In this document: positions 1 to 9,132 of the stretch, one piece after another
Numbering within the stretch: position 1 is the first letter of the stretch
Layout: each line of letters begins with the position of its first letter
DNA from: DASRVA01 sp035550715
GTDB taxonomy: Bacteria; Gemmatimonadota; Gemmatimonadetes; JACCXV01; JAHWKZ01
Reading direction: 5' to 3'
DNA: 26,973 nucleotides
Assembly (NCBI GenBank): GCA_035550715.1
Contig: DASZOP010000167.1
Location: forward strand, 1-26,973
Position numbers and translations under genes: made by a program
The notes under the pieces: generated by a model
The model's input: the letters and a program-made list of their open reading frames with translations, nothing else
The model's database searches: none
Told to the model about the DNA's origin: nothing

Positions 1-1
1 G

Positions 2-910
2 GATGGCGTCCAGCGCGCGCATGCCATCAACATGGCCGGCCGGTTCGCGCAGCTGCGCGGGGACAACAGCCCGGAGGTGGTCGCCAAGTTCGAGGAGGCG
101 CTCGCGCTCTATCGCGAAGCCGGTCACCAGGCGGGAACCGCCCGTGCGCTCATGAATCTCGGCAACGTGCGGGCCCGCGAGGGTGGCTTCGAGGAGGCGC
201 GCCGTCTGTTCCGGGAAGCCCTGCCCCTGTACCAGGAGCTGGGGGATGTCTTCGGGGAGTGCGGTGCGCTCATGAACCTGGGGGACACCTACCTCGGCGA
301 GGACGACCTCGACTGCGCCGAGGAGATGTTCGAGGAGGCCCGGCGGACGGGCCGGGCGAAGGGCGACCGCGTGGCGGTGGCCTTCGCGACCCAGTACCTG
401 GGAGCGGTAAGCCATCAGCGCGGCGACCTCGACGCGGCCGAGACCCGGTTCCGCGAGTCGCTGGCGATCTTCGAGGCCTTCTCGGCCGGTCCCGGGATCT
501 CGTGGTCGTGGTACTACCTGGGGAACATCGCCCGGGACCGGGGTGATCTGACCGAGGCTCGGACGATCTTCCTCGACGTCGTGGAGCGGTTCCAGGAATT
601 CGACTATCGGCCGGGTATCGCGGTGTCGCTCCTCAGCCTGGCGACGGTCGAGATCAGAGAGGGACGCGCGGACCGCGCGGTCCGGTTGCTGGGGACCTCA
701 CGGGCGCTCCGCCGGGACACCCGGATGACCCGGGAGGCACCCGAGGAGAAGGCCGAGGAGGAGGTCGAGAACGCGGGCAGGGCCGCGCTGGGGGAGCCCG
801 GGTTCGGGCGCGAGCTCGAGGCCGGGAAGAGGCTCACGATCGACGAGGCGTTGAAGCTCGCCCGCGGCGAGCCCGACCGGCAGCCGGTGGAGGCCGCCGG
901 GACGCGTTAG
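2..910 (+). CDS. TPR-repeat C-terminal part of a regulator-type protein (5' truncated by window edge)
   Basis: The reading frame is open from base 2 with no stop before the first internal ATG at 32, so this is the end of a longer gene. The visible 300 or so residues are consecutive tetratricopeptide repeats of the form ALALYREAGHQAGTARALMNLGNV, spaced about 40 residues, as in TPR type 12/Kinesin-light-chain-like arrays. The tail (RAVRLLGTSRALR, then an acidic helix, AALGEPGFGRELEAGKRLTIDEALKLA) matches the C-terminal signature of large AfsR/LuxR-like predicted-ATPase regulators and of some Ser/Thr kinases carrying TPR tails. That family link is recognised by pattern only. The effector domain (kinase, adenylate cyclase or DNA-binding plus NB-ARC) would lie upstream and cannot be seen. 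The gene converges on the permease gene with only 12 bp between stop codons. Confidence 0.8.
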   Translation, partial: DGVQRAHAINMAGRFAQLRGDNSPEVVAKFEEALALYREAGHQAGTARALMNLGNVRAREGGFEEARRLFREALPLYQELGDVFGECGALMNLGDTYLGEDDLDCAEEMFEEARRTGRAKGDRVAVAFATQYLGAVSHQRGDLDAAETRFRESLAIFEAFSAGPGISWSWYYLGNIARDRGDLTEARTIFLDVVERFQEFDYRPGIAVSLLSLATVEIREGRADRAVRLLGTSRALRRDTRMTREAPEEKAEEEVENAGRAALGEPGFGRELEAGKRLTIDEALKLARGEPDRQPVEAAGTR

Positions 911-922
911 GGATCCGTAGGA

Positions 923-2190
923 CTACTCGTACCGCAGCGCTTCGATCGGATCCAGCGCCGCCGCCCGGGTCGCCGGGTAGAGACCGAAGAAGATCCCGAT
1001 CCCGACGCTGAAGGCCACGCCGACCACGAACGACCACGGTTCGAGCGCGACCGGGAAGTGGATCAGCTTGGAGACCCCGGCCCCGAGCGCGCTCCCGATC
1101 GCCACCCCGAAGATCCCGCCGATCCCGGTCAGGACGACGGCCTCGACCAGGAACTGCCACAGGATGTCCCGGCGCCGCGCGCCGATCGCCTTCCGGATCC
1201 CGATCTCCCGGGTCCGTTCGGTCACGCTGACGAGCATGATGTTCATGACCCCGATCCCACCCACCATGAGCGCGATCGAGCTGATCACGATCATGGCCAG
1301 GAACACCGAGCCGGTGATCTGTTCCCAGAGCTCGAGGAAGTTCGACTGCGACACGATGTCGAAGTCGTTCTCCTCACCCGGCCTGAGATCGTGGCGGGCG
1401 CGCATGAGGAACGTCACCTGCTCGCGGGCGTCGTCGACCGACACGCTGTCGGCCGGGACGATGGCGGCCATGAGGTCCATGGGTCCACGTTCGCCGAAGT
1501 CGCGATCGAGAGCGGTGTAAGGGAGGATCACCCGGGTATCCTTGGTCTGTCCCCAGAGGAGAAGCGGCCGATCCTCGAACACGCCGGTCACGGTATAGGG
1601 GAGCCCGCCGATCCGGATCACCTTCCCCACGGGGTCGACGTGGGGAAGGAGCACGTCCACGATCCCCTGACCGATCACGACGACCCGGTTCCGGTTGCGG
1701 ACCTCGCTGCCGGTGAAGAAGCGGCCCGAAGCGAGGTCCGAGCCGTCGACGATCGGGTACGTCTCGCTGGTTCCCAGAAGGTCGGCGTCGGTCTCGTTGT
1801 TGCGGAAGGTGAGCGACCGGTGGATCGGAAACGGCCCCGTACCCAGAAAGACGTCGACGGTCCGGATGGCCGGGATCTCGCGCTGGATCGCGGCCACGTC
1901 GGCCTCGGAGATCTCCGGCCGACGCTCCAGGCGCAGGAACTCGCGCTCGCTGGCCACGATCCGGCCTCCCCACTTGCGCATGTAGAGATGGTTGGCGCCG
2001 ATGCTCTGGATCTCGCCGGTGATCGAACGGTCGAGTCCGCGCACCAGGGCGGTCATCCCGACGATTGCGGTGACGCCGATCACGATGCCGAGGATCGTGA
2101 GGAAGGACCGCAACTTGTGGCTCCAGAGGGTGTCGAGGCCGAGCCGGGCGCTCTCTAGGAACTGGCGGAGCAGGGGGGTCCCGGTCGCCC

Positions 2191-2194
<4 letters not shown>
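923..2194 (-). CDS. MacB-type ABC transporter permease (second of tandem pair)
   Basis: 423-residue integral membrane permease of the MacB/LolCE/FtsX class (MacB_PCD periplasmic domain plus FtsX domain). Visible: N-terminal transmembrane helix after SHKLRSFLTILG (about residues 25-50), a large periplasmic domain (about 55-290), then three C-terminal helices with the cytoplasmic signature VTERTREIGIRKAIGARRRD between helices 2 and 3, and the hallmark end YPATRAAALDPIEALRYE. The ATG at 2194 is chosen because it overlaps the TGA of the upstream permease in a 4-bp ATGA junction; the frame stays open further upstream but that stretch is the end of the neighbour. The pair very probably forms a heterodimer, which needs a separate ATPase not present here. 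Substrate unknown: family members move lipoproteins, macrolides, peptides or drive mechanotransmission. Confidence 0.95.
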
Positions 2195-3414
<1,220 letters not shown>

Positions 3415-3449
3415 AACGGGGAGCCCGCCCGTAGCCTGCAGACATTCAA

Positions 3450-3574
3450 GGGGTGCGCCGGCACGTCTACCGGAGCCGGCGCTTCGCTGCGGGGAGCCTC
3501 CTCGGCGCTTCGCGCCTGCGGGGTCTCCCCTTGCTCCCGCGCATACGGCTCCGTACGACGTGCCGGCGCACCCC
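3450..3574. repeat. Long interrupted inverted repeat (hairpin element) in intergenic region
   Basis: The 190-bp gap 3415-3604 has no plausible gene. Its outer arms GGGGTGCGCCGGCACGTC (3450-3467) and its exact reverse complement (3557-3574) form a perfect 18-bp stem. After a 3x3 internal loop a second stem pairs CGGAGCCG (3471-3478) with CGGCTCCG (3546-3553), then GCGC (3479-3482) with GCGC (3539-3542). Inside are GGGGAG/CTCCCC arms and a tight GGCGC-TTC-GCGCC hairpin. The whole 125 bp could fold into one long branched hairpin. It could be a dispersed palindromic repeat, a MITE-like remnant or a transcript-level structure between the DUF4139-type gene and the permeases. Only one copy is in this window. 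Confidence 0.7.
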
Positions 3575-3604
3575 TCCCACCTCGAAGGGCTCGACTTCCC
3601 ACCG

Positions 3605-4981
3605 TCAGAACCTCGTGCGAACCCGGTACGTCAGGACGGCTTCGCCGCCGGCTTCCACGGGTACCTGCCAGCGGACGGTGTCGGCGTCGATCCGCTCGTG
3701 CTCCTGGCTCTCCTCGACGATTACGGCGTCACCGGAGAGGGGCTCGTAGACGGCGACGGTGCGGTCGTCGCCGGAGCGGTTCCGGATCGTGATCTCCCAG
3801 GCGGACTCGTGGGTGTTCGGATCGAGCTGCCGGAACTCCGTCTGGACACGCTCGGCCACCAGGTCGAAGGCGCTGCCGATCGTCACGTCGATCCGCTCAC
3901 CGTCGGGGGTCGGCGGGACCGTCCCGTCGCCCGCGAACTGGAGCCGGCCCGCGCCGTCGCGGCGGTAGACGTGGAGGGTACCGGCGGGCAGCGGGTCGCC
4001 CTCGCCGGCCAGATCCTGGTTTCGGAAATGGAGCCACACCTCCGGGTTCTCGCGCGGCGGTATCCCAGGGTGGCCGGCCTGGTACCAGTAGGGCTGACCG
4101 CGCAGCACGTACTCGCGCTGGACGTCGATCGGGGCGTTCTCGAAGAGGGTGGCGCGCACGGTCTCCCGGGCACCGACCGTGACCGGATCGGGGAGCGTAT
4201 AGAGGTAGACGTCTCCGAGCGCCTCGGGCGATGGGACCGCGGCCCCGGCGTCCGCCATCCGGGCCTCCGCCATCGCATACGGGACGGGACGGGGACCTCC
4301 GCCTCCCCTCCGGACGTCGCCGGCGACGAGCTGGACCCGGGCCTCGGGGAAGTCGTGGTCGGTTCCGTTGTCGATCGTGACGCTGCCGCCCAGCTCGACC
4401 GGCCCGCCGTCCGCCAGGACGGCCGTGTAGTCGGCCCGCCATCCGAAGCCGTCGGCCAGGTAGCTCAGGGTGATGGGCCGGTCGCCCTGGGGGCCGCTCC
4501 AGCGGAGGCCCCGCTCGACGGCGCCCCCCGGCACCCCCGGGATCTCGATCCGGCCCTGCCAGCCGAGAATCAGCCGGTCGCCGGCGCGGAAGATCGGCGC
4601 CTCCGAGACGAGGTCGGCCGGGACCTCGGAGCCATCTTCGCCGACCAGAAGGACCCGCTCGCCGAGGTGGGCGGCGTAGACGGTGGCGGGGTCCAGCGAA
4701 GAGGTCCGGACACGGAGCCGATCCAGCGCGAGCGGGGCACCGTCCCTGAGCGCGACGACCGTGCCCGGATCGAGCGAGCTCGGAAAGCCCGTCCAGAAGA
4801 CGTCGCCGGCGGAGCCCGCCGACCGCCGCGTGTCCCGGACCTGGACGAAGCCCTGGTAGACGGTCAGCTCGAGCGCCTCCCGGTCCGCGGGTGTGATCGG
4901 GGTCTGGGCCGGCGCCCCCTCGTGGGAGAGGGTCACCAGGGCGGCGGCGAGGAGGACCGGGCGGTGGATCGGGACCTTCAT
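3605..4981 (-). CDS. Secreted DUF4139-type protein
   Basis: 458 residues with a clear signal peptide (MKVPIHRPVLLAAALVTLSH, likely cleaved after APAQ near residue 26). The body is rich in beta-strand-like segments and matches the DUF4139 pattern: GWRADYTAVL followed by SVTIDNGTDHDFPEARVQLV in the middle, and near the end AWEITIRNRSGDDRTVAVYE with a closing RWQVPVEAGGEAVLTYRVR. DUF4139 proteins are exported and of unknown biochemical role. The ATG at 4981 is selected because GAGGAGG lies about 8 nt upstream and the signal peptide follows directly; the frame is open further upstream but codes nothing protein-like. It lies upstream of the permease pair on the same strand, separated by 190 bp containing a large hairpin. 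Confidence 0.8.
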   Translation of the reverse strand: MKVPIHRPVLLAAALVTLSHEGAPAQTPITPADREALELTVYQGFVQVRDTRRSAGSAGDVFWTGFPSSLDPGTVVALRDGAPLALDRLRVRTSSLDPATVYAAHLGERVLLVGEDGSEVPADLVSEAPIFRAGDRLILGWQGRIEIPGVPGGAVERGLRWSGPQGDRPITLSYLADGFGWRADYTAVLADGGPVELGGSVTIDNGTDHDFPEARVQLVAGDVRRGGGGPRPVPYAMAEARMADAGAAVPSPEALGDVYLYTLPDPVTVGARETVRATLFENAPIDVQREYVLRGQPYWYQAGHPGIPPRENPEVWLHFRNQDLAGEGDPLPAGTLHVYRRDGAGRLQFAGDGTVPPTPDGERIDVTIGSAFDLVAERVQTEFRQLDPNTHESAWEITIRNRSGDDRTVAVYEPLSGDAVIVEESQEHERIDADTVRWQVPVEAGGEAVLTYRVRTRF

Positions 4982-5023
4982 GCGGAGCCTCCTCAGCGGT
5001 GGATCGGAGCGAGTGGCGGATGG

Positions 5024-5041
5024 GCCGGAGTATACACCGGC
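5024..5041. promoter_or_regulatory. Imperfect 18-bp palindrome covering the -10 box of the DUF4139-type gene
   Basis: GCCGGAGTATACACCGGC is symmetric apart from one mismatched pair. Read on the minus strand it contains TATACT (5029-5034), a good -10 box placed about 45-50 nt before the ATG at 4981, leaving a leader that carries the GAGGAGG ribosome-binding site. No convincing -35 is seen. The palindrome could be an operator for a dimeric repressor or a symmetric promoter core. Confidence 0.45.
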
Positions 5042-5083
5042 GCCGGGGCCGGTTGCCGGTGGCCCGCCGCCGCGCGGGCGGCG

Positions 5084-5089
5084 TAGAAT
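5084..5089 (+). promoter_or_regulatory. -10 box for leaderless nfo
   Basis: TAGAAT ends 10 nt before the ATG at 5100, so a start site 6-8 nt downstream would leave a leader of only a few nucleotides. There is no Shine-Dalgarno between them and no good -35. Confidence 0.5.
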
Positions 5090-5099
5090 CGCCGCGCGG

Positions 5100-5945
5100 A
5101 TGCATCTCGGCGCCCATCTCTCGACGGCCGGCGGCCTCCATACCTCCTTCGCGCGCGGCGAGGAGCTGGGATGCACGGCCATCCAGATCTTCCTGTCGAG
5201 CCCGCGGCAGTGGCGCGGCCGCGATCTCTCGGAGGAGGACGTCGCCAGGTTCCACGACGCGTGGCAGGCTTCGGGCTGCATGGCCTGCTACGCCCACGAC
5301 ATCTACCTGACCCGGCTGGGGAGCCGGGACCGGACGATCCGGCGGAAGTCACGAACCTCCCTGGTTCAGGAGATCAGGACCTGCGGTCTCCTCGGTCTGG
5401 ACGGCCTGGTCGTCCATCCGGCCGGCGATCCGGGGGCCCCCCGGCCGGATCGCGTGCTGGAGCGGGTGTCGCGATCGCTCGACGCCGTCCTCGAGGAATC
5501 CGACAAAGACGGGACCCCGATCCTCCTCGAGACCACCGCGGGTCAGGGAAGCGACGTGGGGCACCGCTTCGAGCAACTCGCCCGCATCATCGAGAAGACG
5601 CGGCACGCCGAGCGGCTGGGGGTCTGCCTGGACACGTGCCACGTCTTCGCGGCGGGGTACGAGATCTCGTCCGACGAGGGATACCAGGGCACGTTGGAGG
5701 CGTTCGACCGGCTGGTCGGGCTGGACCGGCTCCGGCTCCTCCATCTGAACGACAGCCGGCGGCCCCTGGGAAGCCGGGTCGATCGCCACACGCACATCGG
5801 TGAAGGGGAGATCGGTGCGGCCGCGTTCGGCCGGATCCTCCGGGATCCGCGCCTGGAGGGGCTGCCCAAGCTGATCGAGACGCCGAAGGAGGGGGGGATG
5901 GACCGGGTCAACCTCGCGCGGCTACGCCGACTGGCGGCGGCGTGA
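5100..5945 (+). CDS. nfo: Endonuclease IV (AP endonuclease)
   Basis: 281 residues, the normal family length. Endonuclease IV cuts 5' of abasic sites in base-excision repair using a trinuclear zinc centre in a TIM barrel. All expected metal-ligand motifs are visible in order: YAHDIYLTRLG, VVHPAGD, LLETTAGQG, CLDTCHVFAAGY, LHLNDS, DRHTHIGEG and the final IETPKE. The N-terminus HLGAHLSTAGG is the usual first strand. The frame is open upstream of ATG 5100, but only this ATG gives the family start, and a TAGAAT -10 box lies directly in front, implying leaderless translation. Its TGA overlaps the GTG of the next gene (GTGA, 5942-5945), suggesting translational coupling. Confidence 0.97.
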   Translation: MHLGAHLSTAGGLHTSFARGEELGCTAIQIFLSSPRQWRGRDLSEEDVARFHDAWQASGCMACYAHDIYLTRLGSRDRTIRRKSRTSLVQEIRTCGLLGLDGLVVHPAGDPGAPRPDRVLERVSRSLDAVLEESDKDGTPILLETTAGQGSDVGHRFEQLARIIEKTRHAERLGVCLDTCHVFAAGYEISSDEGYQGTLEAFDRLVGLDRLRLLHLNDSRRPLGSRVDRHTHIGEGEIGAAAFGRILRDPRLEGLPKLIETPKEGGMDRVNLARLRRLAAA

Positions 5946-6847
5946 CCGGGCGCACCGTCAGGCTCGCGGCGTGCCGGCTCGCGCTGGCCACCCTGGCGGC
6001 GTGCGAGGGGCAGGTCGGGCGCGATCCGCCGGAGGATCCGACCGAAGCCGCGGGCATGGTCGTGCGGCCGAGCGGGATCCTGATCGTGCACGGCAACCCC
6101 GGCTGGGAGGCCCTCACCGAGGATGCCCGGCGCCGGGCCGACACCCCACTGTCGTTCGCCGCCCGCTCGTGGCTCGCCGCCCAGCGCGAGGTCGTCCGCG
6201 CGGTGGCCGCCGACTTCGACGTGTCGCCGATTGCCCTGGGCGGCGTGGTGGCCGCCGAGCGAACGCTGCTGACGGGGCGGGTGGACGCGCTCGGGGAGGA
6301 GCTCTTTCGGGCGGTCCTCGGATCCCTGCCCGAGGACGACCTCGAGGGGTGGGTCGCGGAGCAGGAGCGGTCCTTCCGGCGATCGGCGCCCGCCCCTGCG
6401 CAGGGGGGAATCCGGAATCCGTATCTGTGGACCCTGGGACCGGCCCAGGTCTCCTTCCGGCTCGCCCTCCAGTACGAGCCCGTGGTGGCGAACCGGATGG
6501 ATCGCCGACGCCGGAACGTGAAGGAGGTGCTGGACGCCGTCACCTCGGTCCCCGGCAACCTGGAGTACGCGGCGGCGCTCCTGGCCGAAGCCCGCGCCGC
6601 CTACCGCGACCTGGCGGGATTCGACATCGCGGGGAACCCGGGGGTCCTCGCGACCCTCTACCAGCTCGGCTCGCCGACCGTCCGCGCGCGTCGTCTGGCC
6701 GAGGAAAACCAAGCCCGCCGCGCCCGTGGCGAGCGAATCCAGCCACCCCAGGTCAATGCGTACGGCGCGTTCGTGAACCGTCACGCCGGCGAGATCGCGG
6801 CGATCCTGGGCGCGGGCAAGGCACCGGCGGAGCTCCGGGGTCGCTGA
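5942..6847 (+). CDS. DUF1402-type lipoprotein, possibly lysozyme-fold
   Basis: 301 residues starting at a GTG that overlaps the nfo stop. The N-terminus is hydrophobic and ends in a lipobox-like LAAC (Cys21), so it is probably an exported lipoprotein. The core resembles DUF1402 proteins known mainly from Rhizobiales: SPIALGGVVAAERTLL, LGPAQVSFRLAL, NLEYAAALLAEARAAYRDL, AGFDIAGNPGVLATLYQLG, and a closing YGAFVNRHAGEI. The order of a helix with Glu106, a GPAQ segment and a helix beginning N-L-E-Y-A-A is like the catalytic layout of lytic transglycosylases, so peptidoglycan cleavage is a reasonable but unproven guess. It converges on the methyltransferase gene with 3 bp between the stops. Confidence 0.75.
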   Translation: MTGRTVRLAACRLALATLAACEGQVGRDPPEDPTEAAGMVVRPSGILIVHGNPGWEALTEDARRRADTPLSFAARSWLAAQREVVRAVAADFDVSPIALGGVVAAERTLLTGRVDALGEELFRAVLGSLPEDDLEGWVAEQERSFRRSAPAPAQGGIRNPYLWTLGPAQVSFRLALQYEPVVANRMDRRRRNVKEVLDAVTSVPGNLEYAAALLAEARAAYRDLAGFDIAGNPGVLATLYQLGSPTVRARRLAEENQARRARGERIQPPQVNAYGAFVNRHAGEIAAILGAGKAPAELRGR

Positions 6848-6850
6848 GCT

Positions 6851-7627
6851 TCAACGCCTTCCCGGTTCGACCGCAGCGACCGGGACGAAGACCAGCAGCA
6901 TCCGGTCGGTCAGATGGCGGCGACCTTCCCAGAACTCCGTATGGTCATCGTCCGGATTGTGGAGCAGGTCGCTCGATTCGGCGAGCTCGAAGCCGCCGGC
7001 GCCGAACTGCTCGATGACCGTCTGCTCGCCCATCCGGTGGGTCTCCATGTCGTGACCCCGTTCCCGCCCGAGCCGCACCTCCTCCACCGCCACCCGACCG
7101 GCGGGAGTCAGCGAGCGGTGGAGCGCGGACAACAGGACCGACGGATCCTCGAACAGGTGGTAGCCGCGGATGATGAGCGCGGCGTCGAGCTGGCCGGTGG
7201 GAAGCCCGGAGAGCGAGTCGACCAGGACCACGTTGCCGGCCCGGGCCAGGTCGCCACGGTCGACCCTGGCCGCCAGGCCGGGGCTGTACCCCTGCGCGTA
7301 GACCCGCCCCTCGGGGCCGACCCGTTCGCTAAGGAGATAGGTGTAGTAGCCGCTCCCAGCGAAGATGTCGGCCACCTGGTCTCCCGGGCCGATCCCGGCC
7401 AGATCCATGACCTCCATGGGCCTGGAGCCGGCATCCCGTTCGAGCTCGGCGGCGCGGCTGGGGATCTCGGCGTCGTGATCGTGGCCCTCGGGCGTGGACG
7501 AACCGGCCTCGGCGAGGCTGGTCGTGTCGGCGCTGTCGGGCGGGGTTTCGCGGGGCCCGCCCCGCTGACAGGCGGCCACGGCGACCACGAGCAGGGCCGT
7601 CGCGGCAAGACATGGAGAAGGGCGCAT
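6851..7627 (-). CDS. Predicted lipoprotein with class I SAM-methyltransferase domain
   Basis: 258 residues. The N-terminus is a typical lipoprotein signal with lipobox VAAC (Cys20), followed by a 40-residue polar linker rich in Asp, Ser and Thr. From about residue 60 a Rossmann methyltransferase domain follows: motif I VADIFAGSGYYTYLLSERVG (about 85-104), a motif II-like VVLVDSLSGLP, LDAALIIRGYHLF (motif IV region) and LTPAGRVAVEEVR (motif V/VI region). It resembles the exported predicted methyltransferases of COG4798. AAGGAGG lies 6 nt before the ATG at 7627. S-adenosylmethionine is not normally expected outside the cytoplasm, so either the domain has a different role or the lipobox is misread. 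Substrate unknown. Confidence 0.85.
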   Translation of the reverse strand: MRPSPCLAATALLVVAVAACQRGGPRETPPDSADTTSLAEAGSSTPEGHDHDAEIPSRAAELERDAGSRPMEVMDLAGIGPGDQVADIFAGSGYYTYLLSERVGPEGRVYAQGYSPGLAARVDRGDLARAGNVVLVDSLSGLPTGQLDAALIIRGYHLFEDPSVLLSALHRSLTPAGRVAVEEVRLGRERGHDMETHRMGEQTVIEQFGAGGFELAESSDLLHNPDDDHTEFWEGRRHLTDRMLLVFVPVAAVEPGRR

Positions 7628-7658
7628 CGATCCTCCTTGGGATTGGCAGCGTCAGGAC

Positions 7659-7681
7659 TGGCGGCGTTAAGCTAGCCGCCA
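7659..7681. promoter_or_regulatory. Inverted repeat with overlapping, symmetric divergent -10 boxes
   Basis: TGGCGGC (7659-7665) and GCCGCCA (7675-7681) are perfect 7-bp arms around a 9-bp centre. The centre holds TAAGCT on the plus strand (7668-7673, 12 nt before the patatin GTG) and TAGCTT on the minus strand (7669-7674, ahead of the methyltransferase leader). One AT-rich core could serve both divergent genes, and the arms could be an operator. The -35 boxes are poor on both sides. Confidence 0.4.
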
Positions 7682-7685
7682 CACC

Positions 7686-9095
7686 GTGCCCAACCCACCG
7701 AGTCCATTTCAGCCCACAGGGTCCGCTTCGGGCCTGGAGCCGGTCCGGGTGGGCCAGCCGCGGCGGATCGCGGCCAAGTTCCTCGGAGGATTCGTTCCCG
7801 CGGTGGCGTACCACTTCGGCGTTCTCGAGGTGCTAGAGGGACGCGGGTTCCGGCTTCGAAAGGGATTCCTCGAGGCGGGCGAGAAGCGGGAGACAGGGGC
7901 TCCCGGTATCGACTTCGTGATCGGCTCCTCGGCGGGCGCCTTCTTCACGGTAGCTGCGTGCGCGGGAGCGGACCGCCGGCAGATCGCCGGCACGATCGAG
8001 GAAAATGTCGAGACCGCCCCCTTCCAGGCGCGCTATCTGGGGCAGGGGAAGGGCCTCACCCGGAAGACCTGGGACTACCTCCGCTCGGGGGTCAAGCCGT
8101 CCTGGAAGGGCCGCCGCACCTGGAAGGCCTGGGCGGCGGAATCGACCTTGAACGCGCTCTTCCCGCTGTGGTCGCTCGACGCGATCGACCACTACCTGGC
8201 CGACGACGTTCTCAAGGGACGGGACTGGGCGGACCTGAGGACCGAGGCGGCCGTCCTCGCGGTCGACCTGAACCACCCGGTCACCTTCGTCCTCGGCGAG
8301 CGCGAGTCGCCGATCCTGGAGCTCCTTCGCGACGAGCCGGTCGACCCGGAGGCGATCCACCGGATCCTCGGGTCCGAGGGATGGAAGATCGTGACCGAGT
8401 TCGTGGCGGCCGGGGTCGCGCCCGATCATGCGGTCCTCGCCCCGTTCCGGGCGGAGCCGTGGGCCCGCCACACGACGGTTTACGTCCGCGGCGTGCCGAT
8501 GTCGCGGGCGGCGGCGGGCTCGATGGCGGCGTATCCGTTCTACGCGCCCGTGGAGCTCCAGGACGAAGACGGGCGGTCCTTCAGGATCGGGCACTACACC
8601 CCGGTCGTGATCGACGGCGAGGATCGGGACCCGTTCACGACGGACGTCGCGGAGCAGTCGGGGGCGGACCTCGTCTTCGTCTCCTCCATCAGCACGCCCT
8701 ACAAGTACCTGCATTCGGTCGGGTCGCTGGCGCGGCTCGGCTTTCCCGAGCTCCACGCCCAGAAGGCGACCCAGAGCCGCGACGCCAAGCAGGAGAACGC
8801 AGCGCGCGCGCAGGTAATGAACCGGCGTCTCTTCGACGAAGGGCGGAGGGTGCTGGAGCGAGCCGGCTGCGGCGAAGAGGCGGTGGAGGAGCTTCACGCG
8901 GCGTTCCAGCGTCTGGCGTGGGTGGATCACGTCCGGATCCGGATCACCCCCGACCCCGACCTGGCGGTCGAGAGCCGCCTTCTCCGCCGCCTGGACCCCC
9001 TCTCGTTCACCCCGCAGGCGGTCGACCGTGCGTTCGATTTGGGAAGGCGCGTGGCGGAGCGGGTGCTGAGGCGCTACAGCTTCGAGTTCCTGTAG
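7686..9095 (+). CDS. Patatin-like phospholipase
   Basis: 469 residues from a GTG start. Patatin-family serine hydrolases cleave acyl esters of lipids with a Ser-Asp dyad. Visible: the oxyanion-type segment LGGFVPAVAYHFGVLEVLEGRG (about 34-55), nucleophile elbow GSSAG (Ser82) in IDFVIGSSAGAFF, and the catalytic Asp of a DG motif, VVIDGEDRDPF (Asp310). A lid-like insertion rich in Trp and Lys follows the nucleophile (about 110-165). No signal peptide or membrane segment is seen, so it is probably cytoplasmic or peripherally membrane bound. The substrate is unknown. No Shine-Dalgarno precedes the GTG, and upstream in-frame codons do not add family features. It stands alone, divergent from the methyltransferase gene and ahead of the queE cluster. 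Confidence 0.9.
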   Translation: MPNPPSPFQPTGSASGLEPVRVGQPRRIAAKFLGGFVPAVAYHFGVLEVLEGRGFRLRKGFLEAGEKRETGAPGIDFVIGSSAGAFFTVAACAGADRRQIAGTIEENVETAPFQARYLGQGKGLTRKTWDYLRSGVKPSWKGRRTWKAWAAESTLNALFPLWSLDAIDHYLADDVLKGRDWADLRTEAAVLAVDLNHPVTFVLGERESPILELLRDEPVDPEAIHRILGSEGWKIVTEFVAAGVAPDHAVLAPFRAEPWARHTTVYVRGVPMSRAAAGSMAAYPFYAPVELQDEDGRSFRIGHYTPVVIDGEDRDPFTTDVAEQSGADLVFVSSISTPYKYLHSVGSLARLGFPELHAQKATQSRDAKQENAARAQVMNRRLFDEGRRVLERAGCGEEAVEELHAAFQRLAWVDHVRIRITPDPDLAVESRLLRRLDPLSFTPQAVDRAFDLGRRVAERVLRRYSFEFL

Positions 9096-9097
9096 GG

Positions 9098-9126
9098 TTG
9101 GGGCCGCCGATCGCGCGCGGTAGATT
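9098..9126 (+). promoter_or_regulatory. Promoter of leaderless queE operon
   Basis: TTGGGG (9098-9103), a 17-bp spacer and TAGATT (9121-9126) form a normally spaced -35/-10 pair. The -10 box ends 6 nt before the ATG at 9133, so the transcript should start at or within a base or two of the start codon. Confidence 0.6.
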
Positions 9127-9132
9127 CGACGC

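Noticed and set aside
3440..3600. Possible group II intron fragment: the minus strand has GGAGCCGTATGCG, reminiscent of a motif in intron RNAs
   Set aside because: Only a 13-base resemblance; no reverse transcriptase, no domain V and no intron boundaries are present, so the region is reported only as a hairpin repeat.
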